Source: Herminiimonas sp. (GTDB lineage: Bacteria; Pseudomonadota; Gammaproteobacteria; Burkholderiales; Burkholderiaceae_D). From it: DNA of 64,000 nucleotides. Position numbers and translations under genes: made by a program. The stretch spans positions 153,114 to 217,113 of the forward strand of contig DAIDBD010000007.1 in the NCBI GenBank assembly GCA_027310305.1, written 5' to 3'. The notes under the pieces are model-generated. The model saw only the letters and a program-made list of their open reading frames with translations. It had not been told where the DNA came from and did no database searches. Each line of letters begins with the position of its first letter. The first letter of the stretch is position 1. Below, piece by piece: positions 51,788 through 58,967 of this stretch.

Positions 51788-52702
51788 TCAGTCCGTCTCG
51801 GCTTCAAGCCGTTGTTGATCAGGGGAGCGGTAACCCGGCGCCAGCACGGCATTTCGTACGCCGTAGATGGCAAGGTGGTCTTTCAGCCAGAGCCGGTACT
51901 CGTGGCCGCGCAGGCTGTGGTCGGGGGAGCAGTCCACACTCCACTTGCGCAGGATGTATCCGGCCGTAGCGGCGCGCAGCTTCATCCGCAGCACGCCCTT
52001 CTGCATGCCGTAATCCATTTCCGTGATCTCCGGCCGAGGCTGATCGGGATGGGGAACCAGCTCCAGCTCAACGATCCGCGTCCACTGAATGTCTTGGTCA
52101 CTCATCTCGTGGGCCGCAACCGGCTGCCCCTTGAGCACGACGGGGTGTGTGATCCGGGTGATGACGAAATCCCGGAACTCCTGGGACTTCCGGTCGAAGG
52201 CGCGGACGTGCCAGCGCAGCCCGTTGTCGATCAGCGCAAAGGGAACGATCTCGCGCTCAGTGCGGCCGCTGGAGATGGAGTGGTACTCGATGCCGAGCGG
52301 ACAGCCCTGATGGATCGCTCGGGTCACGCTCGCCAGCACATCCAGGTCCGGATGTGTGAGCCGTGATGGACACTCGCTGGCCACCCACGCCTTGAGCCGC
52401 ATCGGCTCGCCGTCGCCAAAGCCTTGGGTCAGCCACGACAGCACCCGCTCCGGGGGGAAGTCGAATACGGGTCGGAAGTCCGGCCCCTGGATGTAGGACT
52501 TGCCCTTGGAGTCGTAGTCGATGTTGCCGGGAGCCAGTTCCTTGTATAGCGCCACATCCCTCGATGCGGCCGCGGACTGGATACCGAAGCGCGTGACCAA
52601 GTCCTGGCGGCGTATCTCCCCGATGAAGCGCACGCGCAACTCCACGAACGCGAGGCGGTCGCGCTGTGGCTGGGTTAGATCTGCAAGCTGTTCGTTCGGC
52701 AT
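51788..52702 (-). CDS. brxR: BrxR WYL-domain regulator of the BREX operon
   Basis: The 304-residue protein has a winged helix (about 15-70, RRQDLVTRFGIQSAAASRDV), a WYL domain (about 130-200, PLGIEYHSISSGRTEREIVP, IDNGLRWHVRAFDRKSQ) and a C-terminal WCX-like region. BrxR proteins repress BREX operons and may sense a ligand through the WYL domain. It is the first gene of the operon, has a clear promoter upstream (52753-52781), and repeats overlap the start site of transcription, which fits self-repression. It is paralogous to the regulator at 37358-38260. Confidence 0.92.
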   Translation of the reverse strand: MPNEQLADLTQPQRDRLAFVELRVRFIGEIRRQDLVTRFGIQSAAASRDVALYKELAPGNIDYDSKGKSYIQGPDFRPVFDFPPERVLSWLTQGFGDGEPMRLKAWVASECPSRLTHPDLDVLASVTRAIHQGCPLGIEYHSISSGRTEREIVPFALIDNGLRWHVRAFDRKSQEFRDFVITRITHPVVLKGQPVAAHEMSDQDIQWTRIVELELVPHPDQPRPEITEMDYGMQKGVLRMKLRAATAGYILRKWSVDCSPDHSLRGHEYRLWLKDHLAIYGVRNAVLAPGYRSPDQQRLEAETD

Positions 52703-52724
52703 CCTGGCTGGCTCGTTCGGGTTA

Positions 52725-52757
52725 GCGAATACTTGTGCGAATTATTGCGGAAAGTAT
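52725..52757. promoter_or_regulatory. Candidate BrxR operator
   Basis: The inverted repeat ATACTT (52729-52734) / AAGTAT (52752-52757) overlaps the -10 box and the predicted start point. Between and beside the arms the motif GCGAATA (52725-52731) recurs as GCGAATT (52737-52743), 12 bases apart. Binding here would block the BREX promoter. Confidence 0.5.
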
Positions 52758-52781
52758 ATGGGCCGCCCTAGAATATGTCCA
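52753..52781 (-). promoter_or_regulatory. BREX operon promoter
   Basis: On the minus strand TGGACA (52776-52781) and TATACT (52753-52758) are separated by exactly 17 bases, each one mismatch from the sigma-70 consensus. Transcription should start near 52746 with a leader of about 44 bases to the brxR ATG. Confidence 0.7.
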
Positions 52782-53035
52782 TGATGCTTTTTTGATATTA
52801 TGACACGTCGCATTGTGATAACCACTTTGGTGCGGCGACGAGAGGATAGCTACGCGAATTTTCACAACCGGGTAGGCTGAGTGCACATGACGGATCTCAA
52901 TGCCGGTGCGGTCGCTGGAAGCTATGGAGCGCCCCTGTTGTCGTGGCGGACATGAGTACAGTCTTCGCCCGCGGAATCGGGAGGATAAGAATCGATGCTA
53001 TTGCCAGGAAATGGCGTTTCGTGGGAGGGCTGGGC
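52782..53035. other. Divergent spacer between BREX promoter and LysR gene
   Basis: This stretch of about 250 bases is AT-richer than its surroundings. Its short reading frames have no ribosome binding site. It presumably contains the LysR gene promoter, which I cannot place with confidence. Confidence 0.4.
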
Positions 53036-53932
53036 TTGGAATTGCGCCATCTTCGTTGCTTCGTTGTGCTCGCAGAGGAGCTGCACTTCACTCGTGCTGC
53101 TGAGCGATTGCATATCGAGCAGTCCCCATTGTCCCGCACCATCAAGGAACTCGAAGACGAACTTGGCGTGCTGCTATTTGACCGTGATCGGCGTGGTACA
53201 CGGCTGACGCAGGCTGGTGATGTCTTCCTCCAGGATGTGCGTCGGGTGTTTTCGACCTTGGAACTTGCCCGTGAAAATGTAAGGGCCGTCTCTTCGGGCT
53301 ACCTGGGCATTCTTCGCATTGCCGTTCCCTGCGGGTGCATTGATCCGCGCCTCTCCACCTTTCTCGCACGTTGCCGCGAGGAAGATCCGGCGGTCGAGAT
53401 ACGCCTGACCGAGGCCTCGCTGATCGATCAATTGCGCGGTCTCCGTTCAGGAAGCTTCAATTTGGGGTTTGCGTATACCGCCGAGGTCGGGGAAGGCATC
53501 ATCGCCGAACCGGTCTGGGTAGACTCGGTAGCCGTTGCGGTGGCGGCAAGGCATCCGTTGCTCGTGCACAAGCAAATACCCTTGGAGGACTTGATACGGT
53601 ATCCACTTGTCGTGGCCGATCCACGGCTATTCGGGAACTGTGATTGCGGGCTTGGTCAATTGCTGCGCGATGTGGCGGTCAAGCTCAACGTCGAGTACGT
53701 TGCCTCGATGGACATGATGCTGACATTGGTCGCGGCAGGCTATGGCGTTGGATTCGCGAACGCTACACGAATAAGGGTTTCAAATCGTCCCGACATCGTT
53801 ATGCGTCCCCTTGCGACTCCAGACGTCATTCACACGACCTACCTGTTACGACCGGAAAGCGACGCTGGCACCCCTGCCGCCATATCCCTGGATCGATTTA
53901 TCGCGCGTTTGCACGAGCAGATAGACGAGTGA
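53036..53932 (+). CDS. LysR-family transcriptional regulator
   Basis: TTG 53036 is the best start: it has GGGAGGG 7 bases upstream and gives the canonical LysR opening (L/M)ELRHLRCFVVLAEELHFTR. The longer ATG/GTG versions add about 31 residues foreign to the family. The helix-turn-helix is at about 17-40 (AAERLHIEQSPLSRTIKELE) and the substrate-binding domain at about 90-295. The product has 298 residues. Its target may be the integrase end of the ICE, since LysR-type regulators such as TciR control ICEclc transfer, but a metabolic target cannot be excluded. Confidence 0.88.
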   Translation: MELRHLRCFVVLAEELHFTRAAERLHIEQSPLSRTIKELEDELGVLLFDRDRRGTRLTQAGDVFLQDVRRVFSTLELARENVRAVSSGYLGILRIAVPCGCIDPRLSTFLARCREEDPAVEIRLTEASLIDQLRGLRSGSFNLGFAYTAEVGEGIIAEPVWVDSVAVAVAARHPLLVHKQIPLEDLIRYPLVVADPRLFGNCDCGLGQLLRDVAVKLNVEYVASMDMMLTLVAAGYGVGFANATRIRVSNRPDIVMRPLATPDVIHTTYLLRPESDAGTPAAISLDRFIARLHEQIDE

Positions 53933-53960
53933 CGGGCAATGCCCCGTTCCCTTTCGCCGG

Positions 53961-54254
53961 CTAAGTTCTCGGTCCCGAGCGCAGGTTTTCCTCCGTCGCG
54001 GCGATCAGCTCCGCGGCACTCCTGTTCAGCGCTGCGGCGATTCTGAGGATCAGCGCCAGCGTGGGCATGTGTTCCCCGCGCTCGATCTTGCCCATGTGAG
54101 AGCGCTCGATTTCTGCCAAGGCGGCCAGCTCCTCCTGGGCCATTCCCTGCTCCATCCGGGCCGCCCGAACGGCTTGGCCAAAGGCCAACGCCGGTTCAGG
54201 TTCATAGGTTGTCGATCCGACAGGGCGGCCTCGCTGGATAGTACGCTTTTGCAT
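53961..54254 (-). CDS. XRE-family helix-turn-helix regulator
   Basis: The 97-residue protein starts at ATG 54254; an in-frame TTG lies two codons earlier. It carries a helix-turn-helix at about residues 29-80 (FGQAVRAARMEQGMAQEELA, AEIERSHMGKIERGEHMPTL). The N-terminus is basic (KRTIQRGRPVG). It is transcribed away from the LysR-like gene at 54360, and TTTAAC dyads lie between them, so it may regulate both. It is a plausible ICE switch regulator. Confidence 0.87.
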   Translation of the reverse strand: MQKRTIQRGRPVGSTTYEPEPALAFGQAVRAARMEQGMAQEELAALAEIERSHMGKIERGEHMPTLALILRIAAALNRSAAELIAATEENLRSGPRT

Positions 54255-54282
54255 TGGCAAAAGCGTCGAATATCGCCATGCT

Positions 54283-54303
54283 TTTAACCACGTTAAATTT
54301 AAC
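54283..54303. promoter_or_regulatory. TTTAAC/GTTAAA dyads between divergent regulators
   Basis: TTTAAC (54283-54288), GTTAAA (54292-54297) and TTTAAC (54298-54303) form two overlapping dyads, including the perfect palindrome GTTAAATTTAAC (54292-54303). The site lies 29 bases upstream of the XRE gene start and 57 bases before the LysR-like gene. Confidence 0.5.
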
Positions 54304-54359
54304 TCTTGCTATCATGGCAGGGGGCCGCGCGCCCAGATTTCCATCATGAAGTGACACCC

Positions 54360-55001
54360 TTGAGTGCTCCCGACCAATCACCGATTCTGAGGCTCGCCGT
54401 TTCGGCCGACACACAGTCGCCACGGCTCGCGAACCTGCTTGCCCTGCAACGCGCGGAGGAACCGGAGACCATCATCCTGCTGCAGGAGGTTGCCGCTGGG
54501 GATTTGGCCCGTGGACTCGAGGACGGCACCTACGACGTCGGTATGGCCCTGGCGGCCACAACAACAGCCTTCGCCATGAACGCACAGCCGCTTTGGGCAG
54601 ACGAACTGGCCTTGGCGGTTCCGTTGCGCTCGCCGCTGCTCGCGTGCCCGGAAGTTCCGCTAGATGCCTTGCTGCACTACCCGCTGCTTCAATGGTGCCT
54701 GTGGGCATGTGAAGCACTGAGCCAGCAGGTGGATGCGCGCTTCGACCCTGAAATGCATCCCGTCAAGGATGTCACGTCCTTCGACCTCTTGGCGGTACTC
54801 GTGGCGGCCGGCTTTGCAGTCGGCATTGCGCCCCGCTCGCACATCGAACGGGCTCACGGCTGGGGTGTCGCCATGCGCCCACTGGCGAACGGCCCGTATC
54901 GCATCAGCACCCAGTTGCTACGGAATTCCCACGGATCGGCACGAGCTGTCGAACGGTTTGCCGAACGGGCGATGAAGGTGGCGGCTATCGAAGCCGCCTG
55001 A
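54360..55001 (+). CDS. LysR substrate-binding domain protein without DNA-binding domain
   Basis: The ~213-residue product consists only of a LysR-type periplasmic-binding-like effector domain (PILRLAVSADTQSPRLANLL to the C-terminal helices). The start is uncertain: TTG 54360, GTG 54351 and TTG 54306 are in frame, none with a strong ribosome binding site. No helix-turn-helix sequence is found upstream, so it is not a simple frameshift remnant. It could form mixed oligomers with the full LysR protein encoded just upstream. Confidence 0.7.
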   Translation: MSAPDQSPILRLAVSADTQSPRLANLLALQRAEEPETIILLQEVAAGDLARGLEDGTYDVGMALAATTTAFAMNAQPLWADELALAVPLRSPLLACPEVPLDALLHYPLLQWCLWACEALSQQVDARFDPEMHPVKDVTSFDLLAVLVAAGFAVGIAPRSHIERAHGWGVAMRPLANGPYRISTQLLRNSHGSARAVERFAERAMKVAAIEAA

Positions 55002-55062
55002 CCTTGGCATCTGTCACCCTTTCGGGTATTTCCCGGTAGTTCACCGTTCGACTGTATGCCTT

Positions 55063-56988
55063 TCAATCGTCCACCATAGGCATTGCCGGACCGGCCGCGA
55101 TGGCCTTTTCAACCAATTGCTGAACGCTCTGCCGTACCTGAATCGAGTATGGCATCGGCGCCAGCGGCTCCTCTCGTTGCGAACACTGCTCGACAACCGC
55201 CCGCACGGCGATCTTCATGTTCTCGGGCGTCACCGCCTCAATGGGCGGCCGGTTGCCCAGGGCGTCATGCGGCCGTAGCAGGGCATGATAGATGTCCCAG
55301 GTATCCACGCCACGCGGCGTCTGCCTGAGGATGGTCTGCACCAGTTGGCGCTTGAGCGGATCGAGCTGCCACACCGGCACCCGTTGACCCTTGTTCCCCA
55401 GTTGGATCGACAGCAGGTTTCCGGCCTGGATCTCGTAGGTGATCCAGCGGCGCGACTTGCCGGCCAGCTTGGCGTAGTCGGCCACCACAAGATTGTCCGG
55501 CCCTTCGAAGATTTCCAGCAGCTTCAGGCGCTCGCGTTGCAGGTCGGAGAGCTTCGGCTGCGCGTACTCGGGCATCGCCACGGCCGACAGGCGTTGCGTC
55601 GCCGGCGCAACCGGCGGCATGCCCTGCTCGGTGGGCGCCACCAGCAGGATGGGTGCGTGCTGGCCGGGAGTCGGCAGCGGGGTGGTCTGCTGTCCGGCGA
55701 TCGTCGGCAAGCCCTGCAGATGGATGGTTAGGTGCATGCTGGCGGCCTGCACTTGGTTTTGCTCGAAGAGGTCAAGGCGGTCGGCCCAGTCCTGCATCAT
55801 CACGCGGCGCTGCTCGACGTACTCGGCGTGGTTGTAGGTGGCGCTGATGCGGTTGGGGTCGGCGTGCGAGAGCTGGGCGTCCACCCACACCTTCGGATAG
55901 CCCAGCTCGTTGAGGGCCGTCGAAATCGTCGCGCGAATGCCGTGGCCGGTCAGGCGGTCCTCGTAGCCCATGCGCTTGAGGGCAGCGTTGAGCGTGTTCT
56001 CGCTCATGCGGTCGCTGATGCGTTTGACGCCGGCGAACAGGTACTTCTGCGCCGGTTTGAAGTCCTCGAGCATGTGGCGGACGATCTCCATCGCCTGGAC
56101 AGACAGCGGGACGAGGTACGGCGGGATGTCGGTGACGCGCTTGCGCTTTTTGCGGGTGAGCATCTTGCGCTGCTTGAGCGACATGACCGGGATGATCCAC
56201 AACCCGCGATCCAGATCGAACTGATCCGGCGTGGCCAGGCGCAGTTCGCCCGTTCGCACTCCGGTCAGGAGCAGCAGGCGGATTGCCAATTGCGTCTTCA
56301 GCATGCCGCGGTACTTGCGCAGCGTCTGCAGGAGCTCGGGCAGTTCGGCCATGCGCAGGAACGGATTGTGGTCGACCGGCGGCAGCGGCACCGCGACCAC
56401 GTGCAGGTCGGTGGCCGGGTGGGTCTCCATGGCCGGGATGACGACCATCGCGTAGTCGAATAACTGCTTGAGCCAGGTGCGGACCTTCTCGGCGACCGAC
56501 AGCGAATTGCGCTTTTCGATGCGGCCGACCACTTCCAGCAGATGAGGTCGGGTGACCTCGTAGATGGTCAGCCGCTTCAGGGAAGGAAAAACGTCCTTCT
56601 TGAAGACGCGGCGAATCTGCTCCAGCGAACTCTGGCGACCCTCTTCGAGCGTGAGCTGGCGATGTTCCATCCACTTCTCGTAGACCGCCATGAAGGTGTT
56701 CTCGCCGGCGAGCTTGACAGCCTGGCGCTTCTGCTTGCGCTCGGTACGCGGATTGATGCCCCTGGCGACCAGCGAGCGCGCTTCGTCGCGCAGTTCCCGG
56801 GCCTCGCGCAGCGACAGCTCAGGGTAGCTTCCCAGGGAGATGCGGGCGCGTTGACCCAGCCAGGTATAGCGGAAGTGCCAAAGCTTGGCACCGGTGGCGG
56901 AGACGAAGAGGGAAAGGCCGTCGAAATCAGCGATGGTGTACGGCTTGCCGGTGGCTTTGGCTTGCCTAGCCGTCATGTCGGTGAGCAT
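55063..56988 (-). CDS. int: Tyrosine-type site-specific integrase of the ICE
   Basis: The 641-residue recombinase recombines attP with the tRNA-Gly 3' end. The N-terminal DUF4102-like domain (about 8-90, IADFDGLSLFVSATGAKLWH) and the core-binding domain (about 95-190) precede the catalytic domain with Arg245 (LTGVRTGELRLA), His349 and Arg352 (GHGIRATIST), His375 (LSHADPN) and nucleophile Tyr385 (SATYNHAEY). A C-terminal extension of about 220 residues follows, larger than in P4-type integrases but seen in ICEclc/PAGI-2 relatives. It ends 238 bases from the tRNA gene and points away from it, as expected. Confidence 0.95.
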   Translation of the reverse strand: MLTDMTARQAKATGKPYTIADFDGLSLFVSATGAKLWHFRYTWLGQRARISLGSYPELSLREARELRDEARSLVARGINPRTERKQKRQAVKLAGENTFMAVYEKWMEHRQLTLEEGRQSSLEQIRRVFKKDVFPSLKRLTIYEVTRPHLLEVVGRIEKRNSLSVAEKVRTWLKQLFDYAMVVIPAMETHPATDLHVVAVPLPPVDHNPFLRMAELPELLQTLRKYRGMLKTQLAIRLLLLTGVRTGELRLATPDQFDLDRGLWIIPVMSLKQRKMLTRKKRKRVTDIPPYLVPLSVQAMEIVRHMLEDFKPAQKYLFAGVKRISDRMSENTLNAALKRMGYEDRLTGHGIRATISTALNELGYPKVWVDAQLSHADPNRISATYNHAEYVEQRRVMMQDWADRLDLFEQNQVQAASMHLTIHLQGLPTIAGQQTTPLPTPGQHAPILLVAPTEQGMPPVAPATQRLSAVAMPEYAQPKLSDLQRERLKLLEIFEGPDNLVVADYAKLAGKSRRWITYEIQAGNLLSIQLGNKGQRVPVWQLDPLKRQLVQTILRQTPRGVDTWDIYHALLRPHDALGNRPPIEAVTPENMKIAVRAVVEQCSQREEPLAPMPYSIQVRQSVQQLVEKAIAAGPAMPMVDD

Positions 56989-57119
56989 GTGTCCAACTCC
57001 TGAAAAACGAGTTGGATGCCATGTTCGTTACCGGGGCCCGGCTCCTCCAGCAACAATGCGCGATGGACGCTTACCGCATTGATGTACCACTTAATGTACC
57101 GTTTTGTACCGGCTGTCAG

Positions 57120-57216
57120 TGGATTTCGCTGGATGTCACTGGATCGAGAAAAGGAAAAAACCTTAACCGGATCAGCGACTTACAACACTCCCTGGATTTC
57201 GGTGGAAGTCCCTGGA
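57120..57216. repeat. Direct repeats near att site, probable integrase arm sites
   Basis: A 24-bp unit at 57120-57143 recurs at 57193-57216 with 21 of 24 bases identical; each unit is itself built of TGGA-TTTC-type steps about 10 bases apart. Upstream, GTACC occurs three times between 57084 and 57110. The stretch lies between the integrase gene and the tRNA, where arm-type sites of tyrosine integrases occur. Confidence 0.5.
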
Positions 57217-57225
57217 AAGTTGAAG

Positions 57226-57243
57226 TGGAGCGGGTGAAGGGGA
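57226..57243. other. Putative ICE attachment site (tRNA-Gly 3' end)
   Basis: The 3' end of the tRNA-Gly gene, encoded CCA included, forms the junction between element (left) and chromosome (right). ICEclc uses an 18-bp repeat from the 3' end of a tRNA-Gly gene; here I mark the equivalent 18 bases. The matching repeat at the other end would lie left of the window. Confidence 0.6.
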
Positions 57244-57299
57244 TCGAACCCTCGTCTGGAGCTTGGGAAGCTCTCGTTCTACCATTGAACTACACCCGC
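57226..57299 (-). tRNA. tRNA-Gly(CCC)
   Basis: The full cloverleaf can be folded: acceptor GCGGGTG/CACCCGC, D-arm GTTC/GAAC, anticodon loop TTCCCAA with anticodon CCC, T-arm GAGGG TTCGATC CCCTT-type, and encoded CCA. The anticodon stem has an A-C mismatch at its first pair. A TATAAT box on the minus strand (57311-57316) lies just upstream. It is the insertion target of the ICE. Confidence 0.92.
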
Positions 57300-57450
57300 G
57301 TGAGGTACGGATTATACGGTGTAAGCGATTGTTGGCCGATATTGGGAATGAATGTGGCCGCAGTTCTATGGCAACTATGTCACGTCCATCATTCATTGCT
57401 TGATTCGGAGAGTAAAAGCTGCAATAGCTCGTCCAATACAGCCCATAAAA
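57248..57450 (+). repeat. Inverted duplication, left arm (tRNA-Gly 5' part plus upstream)
   Basis: This 203-bp arm covers most of the tRNA-Gly gene and about 150 bp of its upstream region. Its reverse complement recurs at 58283-58486 with only a few differences (for example one extra base in the -10 region). The arms enclose an 832-bp AT-rich segment. Confidence 0.85.
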
Positions 57451-57477
57451 CATGTACTGATTTGAGCGATTGGACAA

Positions 57478-58098
57478 TTATTTTCTTTCAAGTCTAGCTG
57501 GTCCCGCACTAGGGAGTTGCACTAGCTTGTTTTCTGCAAGAGACTGCAACACACCAATACTAAAATTATCCGAAGCAGCAATAGGAATCCTCACGCCGAA
57601 CTGCTCATAGGTTGCATCCCAAACAGATTCGTTTCCTTTTGGCGGAATGAGCTTTAAGGATAAACTCATCAGATCTGGGTGAAAATTCTTACCATCGCCT
57701 GAGATTACTTTTATCGAGGCTGGTTTAACTTGCAGAACGTATAAATCTGGCGTCACATCAATAGGATTTCCATAAACTAATGTGCGTCTTCCAATAAACG
57801 TAAGCTGAGTTTTAATCCCATTTTTTTCAAAATTTTGAACAATGCGAGGTCCGATAATTTTAAAAGCTTCGCCATCTAGCCACCCAGTTAATGCTAAATA
57901 ATCCCGAGGGAATCTAAAGGAACCAAAAGGAGAAGGATCAACAGTAACAATTATATGGACTGCCTTTAGAGTGCCTGAAAAATCTTTATTTCTTTTGATA
58001 ACCGTTGGCATTACTGTGCAAGAAGCGAGAATAAAAAATAAGACTAGAAAGGCGATTAGCGAACATACTTTTCCACAGTTTCTTTTTATATTGTTCAT
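57478..58098 (-). CDS. AT-rich lipoprotein of unknown function
   Basis: The 206-residue product has a lipoprotein signal (LIAFLVLFFILASC, lipidated Cys about residue 27). A beta-rich domain follows with VHIIVTVDPSPFGSFRFPRD and segments such as DLYVLQVKPASIKVISGDGK. The codon use is strikingly AT-rich compared with every ICE gene, a sign of separate origin. The gene is enclosed by the 204-bp inverted repeats. The architecture resembles the lipoprotein at 58968-59711 only in general terms. Confidence 0.78.
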   Translation of the reverse strand: MNNIKRNCGKVCSLIAFLVLFFILASCTVMPTVIKRNKDFSGTLKAVHIIVTVDPSPFGSFRFPRDYLALTGWLDGEAFKIIGPRIVQNFEKNGIKTQLTFIGRRTLVYGNPIDVTPDLYVLQVKPASIKVISGDGKNFHPDLMSLSLKLIPPKGNESVWDATYEQFGVRIPIAASDNFSIGVLQSLAENKLVQLPSAGPARLERK

Positions 58099-58282
58099 GA
58101 AATTTTAATTGAACCGTTATAAGAGGCGGAGGATATAGAGGATGGTGCATATTCGCCCCCTTCACATTGTTATCTGAAGTTAGCTTTTTTTAAACCTTCG
58201 TTGAAAAACATAGATTCAAGCGAATGAAATATATCGTTGCTAAAGAGTTTATGCAATCTATTACTGATGCAAGCGGAATATA

Positions 58283-58486
58283 TTTTATGGGCTGTATTGG
58301 ACGAGCTATTGCAGCTTTTACTCTCCGAATCAAGCAATGAATGATGGACGTGACATAGTTGCCATAGAACTGCGGCCACATTCATTCCCAATATCGGCCA
58401 ACAATCGCTTACACCGTTATAATCCGTACCTCACGCGGGTGTAGTTCAATGGCAGAACGAAAGCTTCCCAAGCTCCAGACGAGGGT
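58283..58486 (-). repeat. Inverted duplication, right arm
   Basis: This is the inverted copy of 57248-57450. The match ends abruptly inside the T-arm of the tRNA copy at 58486 on one side and at the TTTTATGGGC block (58283) on the other. Confidence 0.85.
58435..58486 (+). pseudogene. Truncated tRNA-Gly(CCC) copy
   Basis: The first 52 bases match the intact tRNA-Gly at 57226-57299 with two differences (T to C in the D-loop, G to A near position 28). The sequence then diverges at the T-arm, so there is no T-loop, acceptor 3' strand or CCA. A TATAAT box upstream (about 58418) is kept, so a short transcript could still be made. Confidence 0.85.
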
Positions 58487-58621
58487 CGGAAGCCACATTG
58501 GAACGTCACGGATTGCGTACCCGATCGGTGCTTGCGCCATCTGCCATCACCGGTGGTTCGATTAAGGGGATCGACCGGTAACGGCACCAGTCTATGCAAT
58601 GTGTTTTTGCTTTGCTCCAAA

Positions 58622-58697
58622 GCGGGAGTAGCTCAGTTGGTAGAGCGCCGGCTTCCCAAGCCTGAGGTCGCGAGTTCGAGACTCGTCTCCCGCTCCA
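58622..58697 (+). tRNA. tRNA-Gly(CCC), second type
   Basis: This 76-base gene has acceptor GCGGGAG/CTCCCGC, D-arm GCTC/GAGC, anticodon loop TTCCCAA (anticodon CCC), T-arm GCGAG TTCGAGA CTCGT and encoded CCA. One C-T mismatch occurs in the anticodon stem. It differs strongly from the tRNA-Gly at 57226-57299, so the two are not recent duplicates. Confidence 0.92.
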
Positions 58698-58905
58698 TTT
58701 CCACACAGTTTTTGCACGGTCACCCGCCCGACCGCTTTCCCCCTGCATCCGTCACGGTTTTTACACCAATTCCCCTTGCCCGAGCGACCGGAGCTGGCCT
58801 TGCGTATGCCGAGCCGTCGCGCGCTTGACGGTTGTTCGGCATGAGGCAGAAAATTTCCGTATCGACTCTTTAGTTCAACAAGTTCAGAAATTTTATTTTG
58901 GGAAA

Positions 58906-58935
58906 TTCGACTTCGGTGATTTTCATCAATATAAT
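58906..58935 (+). promoter_or_regulatory. Promoter of the lipoprotein gene at 58968
   Basis: TTCGAC (58906-58911) and a perfect TATAAT (58930-58935) are 18 bases apart. Transcription would begin near 58941, 27 bases before the GTG start. Confidence 0.65.
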
Positions 58936-58967
58936 CGGCGGAACAAAATTAAAACGAGGGAGGGGAA

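Noticed and set aside
58488..58621. Further small RNA between the truncated and intact tRNA-Gly genes
   Set aside because: The stretch has no clear promoter, hairpin or similarity that I can name.
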